Assembly (NCBI GenBank): GCA_900472295.1
Contig: UCIA01000003.1
Span: 308,001-372,000, forward strand
Origin: Hyphomicrobiales bacterium
GTDB lineage: Bacteria > Pseudomonadota > Alphaproteobacteria > Rhizobiales > Rhizobiaceae
Length of the DNA: 64,000 nt
Direction: 5' to 3'
Shown piece after piece: positions 1 to 7,757 of this stretch (position 1 is the first letter of the stretch; every line of letters starts with the position of its first letter). The notes under the pieces were generated by a model, which saw only the letters and a program-made list of their open reading frames with translations, was not told where the DNA came from and searched no databases. The position numbers were made by a program, and so were the translations under genes.

Positions 1-810
1 CAGTATGTCGTCGCCGACCCGGCGACGAGAAGCTGCGCCATCATCGACCCGATCCTCGACTTCGACGAAAAGTCGGGCGCGACGGCGACGAAGAATGCCG
101 ACGCCCTGCTCGATTTCATCCGGGAAGACGGGCTGGAGCTCGAGTGGATCCTCGACACCCACCCGCATGCCGACCATTTCTCGGCCGCGCATTATCTCCA
201 TGAAAAGACCGGCGCACCGACGGCGATCGGCGATAAGATCGTCGAGGTTCAGAAACTGTGGAAGACGATCTACAACTGGCCGGATTTTCCCGCCGACGGT
301 TCGCAGTGGGACCGGCTGTTTGGGGAAGGTGAGACGTTCGTTGTCGGCAGCCTTCCGGTGAAGGTGCTGTTTTCGCCCGGCCATACGCTGGCCTCGATCA
401 CCTATGTCATCGGCAACGCCGCCTTCGTCCATGACACGTTGTTCATGCCGGATAGCGGCACTGCGCGGGCGGACTTTCCCGGCGGCAGTGCCGCTCGGCT
501 GTGGCATTCGATCCAGGGCATTCTGACGCTGCCGGACGACACGCGGGTCTTTGTCGGCCACGACTATCAGGCCGGCGGGCGAGAGCCGCGTTGGGAGAGC
601 ACGGTTGCCGAGCAGAAGGCTACCAACATCCACCTCGTCGCGGCGCGCAGCGAGGCCGAGTTCGTCGCTTTGCGCGAAGCGCGCGACAAGACATTGCCGA
701 TGCCGCGGCTGATCCTGCATGCGCTGCAGGTCAACATGAATGGCGGACGGCTGCCGGAGCCGGAAGCCAATGGAAGGCGGTATCTGAAGTTTCCGCTGGA
801 TGGGTTGTGA
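1..810 (+). CDS. MBL-fold metallo-hydrolase, 5' end cut by window
   Basis: The reading frame is open from base 1 to the TGA at 808-810, so the N-terminus lies outside the window. The visible 269 residues belong to the metallo-beta-lactamase fold. The metal-binding signature THPHADH (HxHxDH) lies at about residues 53-59, followed by SPGHT and later VGHDY, which supply the further histidine ligands. The layout is that of the glyoxalase II / persulfide dioxygenase-like hydrolases (ETHE1/Blh group), which rhizobia often use in sulfide detoxification with a BigR-type regulator. The exact substrate is inference, because the upstream neighbour that could show a BigR link is not in view. The downstream 305 bp carries a repeat element and the rpoH terminator, and rpoH faces this gene. 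Confidence 0.85.
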   Translation, partial: QYVVADPATRSCAIIDPILDFDEKSGATATKNADALLDFIREDGLELEWILDTHPHADHFSAAHYLHEKTGAPTAIGDKIVEVQKLWKTIYNWPDFPADGSQWDRLFGEGETFVVGSLPVKVLFSPGHTLASITYVIGNAAFVHDTLFMPDSGTARADFPGGSAARLWHSIQGILTLPDDTRVFVGHDYQAGGREPRWESTVAEQKATNIHLVAARSEAEFVALREARDKTLPMPRLILHALQVNMNGGRLPEPEANGRRYLKFPLDGL

Positions 811-828
811 GGGACTCAAATCTTGGTT

Positions 829-1033
829 CCTCGCCCCACGCAGTGGGGAGAGGTGGCTCGGCGAAGCCGAGACGGAGAGGGGAGCAACGCCGGCGAAGCC
901 AAAGCCGGTACAAGATAAGGCATCGTGAGAAGCAGGATTGGGACCGATGAGTGCAACGCCCAATCGCTGTGCTGCCCCCTCTCCGTCTCGGGCTTCGCCC
1001 GAGCCACCTCTCCCCCGCTTTGCGGGGGCGAGG
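829..1033. repeat. Inverted-repeat intergenic element between MBL gene and rpoH
   Basis: Two arms of about 60 bp, 829-890 and 972-1033, are near-perfect reverse complements. Each contains CGCCCC/GGGGAGAGG hairpins and the motif GCCGAGACGGAGAGGGG. This gene-free stretch (811-1115) holds the repeat and the rpoH terminator and nothing else that I can see. A related design occurs at 58332-58507. Short ORFs across it are by-products of the GC-rich palindromes. Confidence 0.75.
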
Positions 1034-1059
1034 AAGCGCCAATCGCGAAGGCCGAACAC

Positions 1060-1096
1060 AAAAAAACGGCGCCGGTTTCCCGACGCCGCCTTTTGT
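1060..1096 (-). terminator. Rho-independent terminator of rpoH
   Basis: Read on the minus strand, the stem GGCGTCGG / CCGGCGCC (one G-T pair) with a GAAA loop is followed by a run of seven T. It lies 20 bp past the rpoH stop codon. Confidence 0.85.
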
Positions 1097-1115
1097 TTCG
1101 TACTCGAACCCGGCC

Positions 1116-2027
1116 TTAAGCCGCCGGTTGCGCCTCAATGGTGCGCAATGCCTGCATCTGGCGCTTGGCGGCGGCCTTGACCGCGTCCTGCACCTTCTCG
1201 AAGGCGCGCACCTCGATCTGGCGCACGCGCTCGCGGCTGATGTCGAACTCGGCCGACAGCTCTTCCAGCGTCAGCGGCTCTTCGGCGAGGCGACGCGCCT
1301 CGAAGATGCGCCGCTCGCGCTCGTTGAGCACGGCCAGCGCGCCCGACAGCATGCCGCGCCGGTTCTCCAGCTCATCCTGCTCGATCAGCATGTCTTCCTG
1401 GCTTTCGTGGTCGTCGACCAGCCAGTCCTGCCATTCGCCGGATTCACCTTCGCTGGCGCGGATCGGCGCGTTCAGCGAAGCGTCGCCCGACAGGCGGCGG
1501 TTCATCGACACGACTTCGGCCTCGGAGACATTCAGCCTGGTGGCGATCTCGGTGATCTGGTCGGGCTTGAGGTCGCCGTCGTCAAGCGCCTGGATCTTGC
1601 CCTTCACCTTGCGCAGGTTGAAGAACAGGCGCTTCTGATTGGCGGTCGTGCCCATCTTGACCAGGCTCCACGAGCGCAGGATGTACTCCTGGATCGAGGC
1701 CTTGATCCACCACATGGCGTAGGTCGCGAGGCGGAAGCCACGCTCGGGTTCGAATTTCTTGACAGCCTGCATCAGGCCGACATTGCCTTCCGAGATCACT
1801 TCGCCGATCGGCAGGCCGTAGCCGCGATAGCCCATGGCAATCTTGGCAACGAGCCGAAGGTGGCTGGTGACGAGCTTGTGCGCAGCGCTGGTGTCTTCAT
1901 GCTCGGCGTAACGCTTGGCGAGCATGTACTCTTCCTGCGGCTGAAGCATAGGAAAGCGGCGGATTTCTTCCAGGTAGCGGCTGAGGCCGCCTTCGCCGGA
2001 AACGATACTGGGTAGTGACTGGGCCAT
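1116..2027 (-). CDS. rpoH: RNA polymerase sigma-32 factor RpoH
   Basis: The 303-residue protein is a heat-shock sigma factor that directs RNA polymerase to chaperone and protease promoters. Region 2 contains GYRGYGLPIGEVISEGN and the -10-recognition stretch FRLATYAMWWIKASIQEYIL at about residues 100-119. Next to it is the RpoH-specific box QKRLFFNLRKVK. Region 4 ends in the helix-turn-helix LEELSAEFDISRERVRQIE near the C-terminus. Length and motifs fit alphaproteobacterial RpoH. The ATG at 2027 follows a purine-rich AGAGGGGG on the minus strand. A rho-independent terminator follows directly. Rhizobia commonly carry two rpoH paralogues (rpoH1, rpoH2), and I cannot tell which one this is. Confidence 0.95.
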   Translation of the reverse strand: MAQSLPSIVSGEGGLSRYLEEIRRFPMLQPQEEYMLAKRYAEHEDTSAAHKLVTSHLRLVAKIAMGYRGYGLPIGEVISEGNVGLMQAVKKFEPERGFRLATYAMWWIKASIQEYILRSWSLVKMGTTANQKRLFFNLRKVKGKIQALDDGDLKPDQITEIATRLNVSEAEVVSMNRRLSGDASLNAPIRASEGESGEWQDWLVDDHESQEDMLIEQDELENRRGMLSGALAVLNERERRIFEARRLAEEPLTLEELSAEFDISRERVRQIEVRAFEKVQDAVKAAAKRQMQALRTIEAQPAA

Positions 2028-2216
2028 GATAGCGCCCCCTCTCTATTTGGAGTAATGCCCCCGAAACGCGGCAGGCATGTGACGCGAGCACCAAAAGGCT
2101 CGCCCGCGACAGTTGATTTATACAGGAACAAAACCAGAAAAGACAGGCATTTGTTCAACACGAAACAGTGTGTCACGCTGAAGTGAACAGTGCCGCTCAG
2201 GTTTTAGCTGGCTGGT

Positions 2217-3257
2217 TCAGAGCTTGCGAAAGCCGCCGACGAGTTCCTCCATGTCCCCCGGTATCGGCGCCTCGAACCTCATCGATAAATGGGTAGCCGG
2301 GTGACGAAATGCAAGGAGCCAGGCATGCAAAGCTTGCCTGGAAAATGCCTTGACCTGACCTTTCAGCGGTTCGGGCAGCCGGTTGGCCTTGGTGCGGAAG
2401 GCCTGGCCGTAATCGGGATCGCCGATTACGGGATGGCCGATATGGGCCATGTGGACGCGGATCTGGTGGGTGCGGCCGGTTTCGAGCCGGCATTCGACCA
2501 GGCTGGCGGTGGCAAACTCCTGCTGGTTTTCGCCGAACCGCTCCTTGACGGTGAAATGGGTGATGGCGTGGCGGGCATCGTCGCGGCCTTCCGGCACCAC
2601 GGCGCGGCGCACGCGGTCGGCGGCACGGCCAAGCGGCGCGTCGACCGTTCCGGTCGGCCTCGTCGGTATGTCCCAGACCAGCGCCAGATAGGCACGTTCG
2701 AGGTCGCCGGTGCGGCCATGGTCGGCAAAGGCCTCCGACAGCGCCTTGTGGGCACGATCGGTCTTGGCCACCACCATGACGCCGCTGGTCTCCTTGTCGA
2801 GACGATGAACGATGCCCGGCCGGCGAACGCCGCCAATGCCGGACAGGCTGTCGCCGCAATGGTGGATCAGCGCGTTGACCAGCGTGCCGGTCCAGTTGCC
2901 GGCGCCGGGATGGACGACGAGGCCAGCCGGCTTGTTGATGACGATCAGCTCGTCATCCTCATAGAGCACGTCCAGCGCAATAGCCTCGCCTTGCGGCTCC
3001 GCCGGTTCCGGCTCGGGCATGGCGACCGATACGCGCTCGCCAACGCTCATCTTGCGCTTGGTCTCGTCGACAGGCTTGCCGTCGATCGTGACAGCGCCTT
3101 GCCGGATCAGCATCTGCACCCGGCTGCGCGACATGTCCGGGCCGAGGCTTGCGGCCAGCCACTGGTCGAGGCGCTGACCGGCGGCATCAGTGCCGGCTTC
3201 CAACACCGTGGCGGCGGGCTCTATCAATTTGGGGGCCTCTTCGTTATGAGCGCTCAT
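2217..3257 (-). CDS. rluD: RluA/RluD-family 23S rRNA pseudouridine synthase
   Basis: The enzyme isomerises uridines in rRNA to pseudouridine. This 346-residue protein has an N-terminal S4 RNA-binding domain (about residues 25-95, with RSRVQMLIRQGAVTIDGKP) and the catalytic signature GIVHRLDKETSGVMVVAK near residue 150, which contains the active-site aspartate. HQIRVHMAHIGHPVIGDPDYG follows in the C-terminal half, as usual for the RluA family. The S4 domain and length favour the RluD/RluC type over RluA, but target positions cannot be assigned from sequence alone. It lies upstream of rpoH on the same strand, 189 bp away, probably with a separate promoter. A DUF6476-like gene is divergent. Confidence 0.88.
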   Translation of the reverse strand: MSAHNEEAPKLIEPAATVLEAGTDAAGQRLDQWLAASLGPDMSRSRVQMLIRQGAVTIDGKPVDETKRKMSVGERVSVAMPEPEPAEPQGEAIALDVLYEDDELIVINKPAGLVVHPGAGNWTGTLVNALIHHCGDSLSGIGGVRRPGIVHRLDKETSGVMVVAKTDRAHKALSEAFADHGRTGDLERAYLALVWDIPTRPTGTVDAPLGRAADRVRRAVVPEGRDDARHAITHFTVKERFGENQQEFATASLVECRLETGRTHQIRVHMAHIGHPVIGDPDYGQAFRTKANRLPEPLKGQVKAFSRQALHAWLLAFRHPATHLSMRFEAPIPGDMEELVGGFRKL

Positions 3258-3280
3258 CGAAAAAATCCGGAATATTTGCC

Positions 3281-3661
3281 ATGGCCCGGCCCGATGCCGA
3301 CGAAGATCAGGAAAAGCCGCTCGACCCCGAGGTCGAAAAGATGCGCGGCAAGCTCGTCCGCTTCATGGCCATCAATCTCGGCCTGCTGTTGCTGGCCCTT
3401 ATGGTGGTGATTGCGGCGATTGTCTACAAAGCCCGCAAGGCGCCGCCGGCGAACCCGCCGCTGGCCAGCGAGATTCCGGTGCCGCCCGGCGAGCCGCTAA
3501 GCGCCGACATCGTGCTGCCGGTCGGCGCCAAGGTGATCAGCCAGTCGCTGTCGGGCAACCGCGTCTCGATCGACGCCGAGCTGGCAGACGGCAGCCGCAC
3601 CATCTTCGTCTACGATATAGCCGAGCGCCGCATCATCGGCCGCTTCGCTATCCGCAACTAG
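3281..3661 (+). CDS. Single-pass membrane protein, DUF6476-like
   Basis: The protein has 126 residues from the ATG at 3281. An earlier in-frame start at 3149 would run back into the divergent rluD gene and is unlikely. A charged N-terminus (about 27 residues) precedes one strong transmembrane segment (about residues 28-50, LGLLLLALMVVIAAIVY). A proline-rich linker and a small periplasmic domain ending DIAERRIIGRFAIRN follow. The build matches a small family of conserved alphaproteobacterial proteins of unknown function. It starts only 23 bp from rluD in the opposite direction, so the two genes share a promoter region. No function can be proposed. Confidence 0.8.
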   Translation: MARPDADEDQEKPLDPEVEKMRGKLVRFMAINLGLLLLALMVVIAAIVYKARKAPPANPPLASEIPVPPGEPLSADIVLPVGAKVISQSLSGNRVSIDAELADGSRTIFVYDIAERRIIGRFAIRN

Positions 3662-3697
3662 TGAGCCTTCTGTGCAGCAAACAGGTCTGCAGCAGAT

Positions 3698-4105
3698 ATG
3701 ACCGGGTTTGCCGCACATCGCCGTGTCGCGACCGTTGCGCTCGTCGTCGCCAATTATGACGAGGCGATCGCCTGGTATGTCGAACGGCTGGGCTTTCTGC
3801 TGACCGAAGATGTCGATCTCGGCGGCGGCAAGCGCTGGGTCACGGTGGCGCCCGGCAATGGGCAGGGCGCAAGGCTGCTGCTCGCCGAAGCTGACGGCGA
3901 GGCGCAAGGGAAGAGCATCGGCAACCAGACCGGCGGCCGCGTCTTCCTGTTTCTCGAAACCGACGACTTTGCCCGCGACCACAAAACGATGCTGGCAAAG
4001 GGCGTCGACTTCCGCGAAGCCCCGCGCTTCGAGCCCTATGGCACGGTGGCGGTGTTCGCCGATCTCTACGGCAATCTGTGGGACCTGATCGAACCGACAC
4101 GCTAG
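3698..4105 (+). CDS. VOC-family (glyoxalase/bleomycin resistance) protein
   Basis: The protein has 135 residues, the length of a single vicinal-oxygen-chelate module pair. It opens with RRVATVALVVANYDEAIAWY and closes with AVFADLYGNLWDLIEP, the usual beta-alpha-beta-beta-beta signature around the metal site. In the family these are lyases, dioxygenases or drug-binding proteins, and the sequence does not reveal which. It follows the DUF6476-like gene by 36 bp and may share its transcript. The TAG stop at 4103-4105 touches the first base of an intergenic palindromic repeat. Confidence 0.85.
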   Translation: MTGFAAHRRVATVALVVANYDEAIAWYVERLGFLLTEDVDLGGGKRWVTVAPGNGQGARLLLAEADGEAQGKSIGNQTGGRVFLFLETDDFARDHKTMLAKGVDFREAPRFEPYGTVAVFADLYGNLWDLIEPTR

Positions 4106-4151
4106 AGCAATTCCAGGAAAAGTGTCAGCGGTTTTTCCGTCCGGAATTGCG
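4105..4151. repeat. Dispersed palindromic repeat, GCAATTCC...GGAATTGC family
   Basis: Outer arms GCAATTCC and GGAATTGC enclose an A-rich core with GCGG and TCCGT. The same unit occurs reversed at 48340-48384 and as a decayed copy at 63012-63053. It begins at the stop codon of the VOC gene. Confidence 0.8.
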
Positions 4152-4254
4152 TAGAAACAAAGAGCTTGAGCAAGCCAGTTCAGCCATTCGGCCGAAGCGC
4201 TCTAAGCCCAGTTGCTTTTTCCCAAGCGCCAGCCTATATCGCCGGTTCTTGAAC

Positions 4255-4329
4255 GCGCCCATCGTCTAGCGGTCAGGACACCGCCCTCTCACGGCGGGAA
4301 CAGGGGTTCGATTCCCCTTGGGCGTACCA
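4255..4329 (+). tRNA. tRNA-Glu (anticodon CTC)
   Basis: A full cloverleaf can be folded. The acceptor arm pairs GCGCCCA with TGGGCGT, with G-T as the first pair. The anticodon stem CCGCC/GGCGG encloses CTCTCAC with anticodon CTC at 4288-4290. The T arm is AGGGG/CCCCT with TTCGATT, and an encoded CCA ends at 4329. It decodes GAG. No integrase or attachment-site duplication is visible next to it. Confidence 0.96.
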
Positions 4330-4555
4330 AGCAGCGGCTCAGCCGTTTCTCCCCGGCATCATCGACAACGGTCAGGAATTCGTGCGGCTCGCGTTCGACC
4401 GCGAGGGTCGGTGGAGTCGTAAATCCGGCGAGTCCGTGAATCCGATACACCCAATTTAAGTCAGGCTGCGACGCTTGGAAGCGAAGCAATATCTGTTAGT
4501 TAACCCGCGGGGATAACATCTGCGGCGACGCGGATTTGGGTTGGGCATAGCAGGA

Positions 4556-4753
4556 ATGAATTCGGCAAAAATAATATGCCCGCGCTGTCACGGCAGCGGG
4601 CAGGTTTTCGATTGTTCCAAATGGCGTGAGTCAAAAGGGCATTGCTGCCCACAAGGGACGCATCGGTCCGGCTGCCCGGGGCAGACCATGGCGTGCGCCG
4701 AATGCGCGGGTCTCGGCACGCTGGCGGAAACCGAGCTCAGAGCCGTCGCCTAG
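4556..4753 (+). CDS. Small protein with two CxxCxGxG zinc-finger-like motifs
   Basis: The protein has 65 residues if started at ATG 4556; a TTG at 4541 would add five. It carries CPRCHGSG near the N-terminus and CAECAGLG near the C-terminus, the pattern of a DnaJ-type zinc-binding module, with extra cysteines between (CCPQ, SGCPG). Eight cysteines in 65 residues make chance coding unlikely. No J-domain is present. The ribosome-binding site is weak. Function is unknown; it could be an RNA-, protein- or metal-binding accessory. It stands alone between tRNA-Glu and a VOC gene. Confidence 0.55.
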   Translation: MNSAKIICPRCHGSGQVFDCSKWRESKGHCCPQGTHRSGCPGQTMACAECAGLGTLAETELRAVA

Positions 4754-4996
4754 CCAGGATCTGTAGCCGTAAGAATCCTTATGTTGCCGGACGCCAGAGC
4801 CAATGTCGCTTCTGGCGCAGCACTGCCAATTGCACTAGCATCGCGACACGAAGCCTTGCAGCAAGAGGCTCGTGACGGCGCACAGAATGGCGGGGACGAA
4901 TCGGGAAAAGCCTGCAGCCATGCACATCCGCCGCGCGTAGCGCGCTGGCGATGACATGCCGTGCAGAGCCGGGAAGGCGCCGCGAGGAGGAGACCG

Positions 4997-5578
4997 ATGC
5001 AGAAACTGCAATCGCAGGGCGTCCATCACATCACGCTGGTCGGCGCCGGGCGTCAGACCTCGATCGATTTCTGGGAAGGCGTGCTCGGCATGCCGTTCAT
5101 TTTCGAACAGCCCAATCTCGACAAGCCAAGCGAAAGCCATCTCTATTTCGATCCCGGCGATGGCAGGCTGATTACGGTCTTCACCGATGAGAGCCGCACG
5201 CCGGTCAAGCGGCGCACGCCGACCGAACCGGGCTGCGTGCATCACATAGCGTTTTCGGTGTCGCGCGTCACTTTCGTGCAGGCGGTCGCCCGGCTCGACG
5301 AGCGCGGCATCAAGCACAGCGGCGTCAAGGATCGCGGCTTCATGGATTCGATCTATTTCGAGGACCCACTCGGCCTGTTGATCGAGCTGGCGTCCTACCG
5401 CTTCGAGCCGCCGGTGGGCTTCACCCATGCCGATGTGTTGATGCAGGCGCACAAGCTGCGCGTGGCGCGCGGCGATTACAACATCGCCGAAGTGCATCTT
5501 GCCGACGCGATCCAGACGTTGGTCGAATGGTCGCGCGCGACCTTGTCGGACGACCGGACGCCAAAGAATCCATACTGA
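4997..5578 (+). CDS. VOC-family ring-cleaving-dioxygenase-like protein
   Basis: The protein has 193 residues from ATG 4997. That start is preceded at ideal spacing by GAGGAGGAG and is preferred to the ATG at 4961. Two VOC modules are visible. The first opens with GVHHITLVGAGRQTSIDFW. The second has CVHHIAFSV, with the metal-type histidine, and closes with YFEDPLGLLIELASYRFEPP containing the glutamate. This His/His/Glu arrangement suits an extradiol-type dioxygenase or a glyoxalase-like isomerase. The substrate is unknown. The GST-like gene follows by 24 bp, so the pair probably forms an operon for handling reactive or xenobiotic compounds. Confidence 0.85.
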   Translation: MQKLQSQGVHHITLVGAGRQTSIDFWEGVLGMPFIFEQPNLDKPSESHLYFDPGDGRLITVFTDESRTPVKRRTPTEPGCVHHIAFSVSRVTFVQAVARLDERGIKHSGVKDRGFMDSIYFEDPLGLLIELASYRFEPPVGFTHADVLMQAHKLRVARGDYNIAEVHLADAIQTLVEWSRATLSDDRTPKNPY

Positions 5579-5602
5579 CGGCCAGCAAAGGGGACGACCA
5601 CA

Positions 5603-6511
5603 ATGGCAAAGACAGTGACCAAGAGCGCTAAGAAACCTGCGGCCAAGGCAAAGCCGAAAGCCGCCGCCAAGCCAGCGGCAAAAGCGGCGGCCAAACCTGT
5701 GGTAAAGGCATCCACCAAGGCCGCACCCAAGGCAGCCGGCAAGCCGGCCGCAAAAGCCGCGGCAAAGCCGGCAGCCAAAAATGCCGCCCCGAAGGCCAAG
5801 GCGGCGAAAAAGCCGGCGCTGAAGCTCTCGATGCTGAAGCCGAGCGTCAACAACATGACGGTGCGGGTGTTTGCGCGCGCGGCCGGGTTCGACGCCGCCG
5901 AGACCGACGCCTGGGGCCACACGCGCTCGCCCGAATATCTGGCGCGCAACCCGGCGCATCTGACGCCGATGATCGAGGACAAGGGGCTGCCGCGCGGCGT
6001 GCTGTGGGAAAGCTGCGCCATCATGCAGTATCTCGCCAACAAGCATGGGCTGGAGAAATTCTATCCGAAGGCGCCGGCCAAGCGGGCGATGGTCGACAGC
6101 GCCATGTTCTACCTGATCGGCACGCTCTATCCCTATGTGGCGCGCGCCACCTATCCGGCGCTCAACTTCCCGCAGTATGCCGGCGAAGTCGGCCACAGCG
6201 ATGCGCATCCAGACAAGAAGTCCGAGGCGCAGAAGGCTGCCATGGCGGCGATCGCCGAGCCGCTGGAAGTGTTTCATTCCTTCTTCCGGGACGGCAAGCC
6301 GTTCATCGGCGGCAAGCACCCGTCGATCGCCGACATTCGCTTGGCATCGACGCTCGAGTTCCTCGCTGTCATCGACTACGCGCTGCCCAAATGGGCCAAG
6401 GAGTATGTCGCGGCGATCGAGAAGAAGCTCGGCAAGGCCTATGCCGAGCCGGCCGGCGATGTCAGGGGTTATATCGCCTATGTGAAGTCGCAAGCCAGCG
6501 CGCAAAGCTAA
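5603..6511 (+). CDS. Glutathione S-transferase with lysine/alanine-rich H1-like N-terminal tail
   Basis: The protein has 302 residues. Residues 1-75 are almost only K, A and P (repeats such as KPAAKAAAKPAAK), the composition of histone-H1/AlgP-like DNA-binding tails. A GST fold follows: VRVFARAAGFDAAETDAWG, then HLTPMIEDKG and the glutathione-site pattern ESCAIMQYLANKHG, with the all-helical domain containing HPSIADIRLASTLEFLAVIDY. The tail is in frame and shows no frameshift. GSTs normally run to 200-230 residues, so the tail is an addition. It might bind nucleic acid or polyanions, but that is inference. The neighbour 24 bp upstream is a VOC gene. A terminator lies at 6585-6617. Confidence 0.88.
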   Translation: MAKTVTKSAKKPAAKAKPKAAAKPAAKAAAKPVVKASTKAAPKAAGKPAAKAAAKPAAKNAAPKAKAAKKPALKLSMLKPSVNNMTVRVFARAAGFDAAETDAWGHTRSPEYLARNPAHLTPMIEDKGLPRGVLWESCAIMQYLANKHGLEKFYPKAPAKRAMVDSAMFYLIGTLYPYVARATYPALNFPQYAGEVGHSDAHPDKKSEAQKAAMAAIAEPLEVFHSFFRDGKPFIGGKHPSIADIRLASTLEFLAVIDYALPKWAKEYVAAIEKKLGKAYAEPAGDVRGYIAYVKSQASAQS

Positions 6512-6584
6512 GGATTCATTAACCAAAGCCCTGTCTATTGAAGGCACCGCGCGACCACGGATGTACTGGCGCAAGGGTGAAGGG

Positions 6585-6617
6585 AAAGGTCGGCGCAATG
6601 CCGGCCTTTTGCTTTTG
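6585..6617 (+). terminator. Rho-independent terminator after the GST gene
   Basis: The stem AAAGGTCGGC / GCCGGCCTTT (one T-G pair) with loop GCAAT is followed by a T-rich tail. Confidence 0.8.
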
Positions 6618-6765
6618 AACGGCGCCAAAGCGGGCAACGATCAGACCGTCCGTTGCCAGCATCAACTTTTTGGTGAGGGATATTGTCGCCGCCGCCACCG
6701 GCCCTACCATCCGTTTTCGAGAGCCCAGCATGGTTGCCGGTCGTCAGTGAGAAGAGGGCCTTGTG

Positions 6766-7134
6766 ATGAAAGGCGTTGCCAAACTTGTAGTGGCTGGCGT
6801 GATATTGGCGGGTTTTGTCTATGCTTCAAACGCCGCGCCGCTTGATACGATGGACGAGGTTGGCGATGCCATCCAAGCATGCTGGACACCGCCGGCGGAT
6901 GCGGGAAATGCCAGCGTCACCTTGATCTTCAGCTTCAAGCGCGACGGCACGCTGATTGGTCCGGCGAGACCAACCGCCATCAAGGTGGACGGCGATGCCA
7001 AAGCGAGAAAAGCGTTTGTCGACGCCGCGACGGCTGCGTTGCAGAAGTGCCTGCCGCTCAGCTTCTCGCCGAAGGTTGCGCAAGGCGTCGCGGGCAACGT
7101 CTTCACCTTGCAGTTTGCCTCACCCAAGCAATAG
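6766..7134 (+). CDS. Small secreted protein, TonB/TolA C-terminal-like
   Basis: The protein has 122 residues from ATG 6766 (a GTG three bases earlier is equally possible), behind GAAGAGGG. Residues 1-24 form a signal peptide ending SNAAP. The mature part has QACWTPPADAG, VTLIFSFKRDGTLIG, a helix KARKAFVDAATAALQKC and a final strand VFTLQF. The two cysteines and the strand-helix-strand order resemble TolA/TonB C-terminal domains, and free-standing secreted copies are frequent in Hyphomicrobiales. A periplasmic role is likely, and the partner is unknown. The next gene faces it. Confidence 0.75.
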   Translation: MKGVAKLVVAGVILAGFVYASNAAPLDTMDEVGDAIQACWTPPADAGNASVTLIFSFKRDGTLIGPARPTAIKVDGDAKARKAFVDAATAALQKCLPLSFSPKVAQGVAGNVFTLQFASPKQ

Positions 7135-7145
7135 GCCGGCGCGAG

Positions 7146-7361
7146 TCAGTTGTGACGGCGCCGCAGATCGACGTGCCGCTGCAATTCGGGCGTCTCGAAG
7201 ACGTAGTCGCTCCAGGCGGATTCCGGAATCTGGCCGGCCAGATAGCATTCCAGCAGCAGGCTCTGTTCGGAGTTAAGGGGTCTCGGGCCCCACTCATGAT
7301 CCAGTCCCAGCGAATGGAACAGGTTTCTGGTCAGGCCAGAGACAGTGAAGTGAATAGACAT
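7146..7361 (-). CDS. Small conserved hypothetical protein
   Basis: The protein has 71 residues. The ATG at 7361 is chosen over an earlier TTG because AAGGAG precedes it at good spacing. It reads MSIHFTVSGLTRNLF and ends ELQRHVDLRRRHN, with no signal peptide or membrane segment. LLLECYLAGQIPESAWSDYV suggests a short helical, possibly protein-binding module. I do not recognise the family. It converges on the secreted protein upstream, with 11 bp between the stops. Confidence 0.6.
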   Translation of the reverse strand: MSIHFTVSGLTRNLFHSLGLDHEWGPRPLNSEQSLLLECYLAGQIPESAWSDYVFETPELQRHVDLRRRHN

Positions 7362-7450
7362 CTTCGGTCTCCTTTGCGCACACAACGCGGCACACTGGAG
7401 AAAGGTTTCAACCGCAGGGTCGATAATGCGGGATTGATCACGGCGGCGGC

Positions 7451-7555
7451 TAAAGCGCGTCGCGCTGAAGTGTGCTGCGGGTCTGGGACAACGACATGCA
7501 TCTAAACAAAGACTTCAAAGCGCGTCGCATGAATCCGTCTCAGCGCGACGCACCT
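7451..7555. repeat. GCGTCGC inverted repeats in a 396-bp gene-free stretch
   Basis: The 12-mer GCGTCGCGCTGA at 7457-7468 recurs inverted at 7540-7551, and a nearer hairpin pairs GCGTCGC (about 7523) with GCGACGC (7545-7551). The rest of 7362-7757 shows no convincing gene. It must contain the promoters for the flanking 7361 and 7758 genes. Confidence 0.55.
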
Positions 7556-7757
7556 TGATGGCATCGTCAATGCCGGGCTTCGTCTCAATCTTGAAACAAA
7601 AGTGTAATACCCAATTTACAGGAGCCGGCATAATACACTCGCTGTAAAATACCTGATGGCTGCTGGCGCCTTCTGAATTAGATTTTGCTAAAACATTGGG
7701 GCTCAATCGGCTGGAGCGGCAATCGGCTCCACAGGGTAAAAGGACCAAGGGTCGCCG

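Noticed and set aside
4255..4555. tRNA-Glu as a possible integration site for a mobile island
   Set aside because: No integrase, no duplicated tRNA 3' end and no composition break are visible in the window.
4835..6637. 600-codon minus-strand frame
   Set aside because: It is antisense to the VOC and GST genes, both of which have family motifs. The glycine/cysteine-rich stretch mirrors the lysine/alanine tail of the GST.
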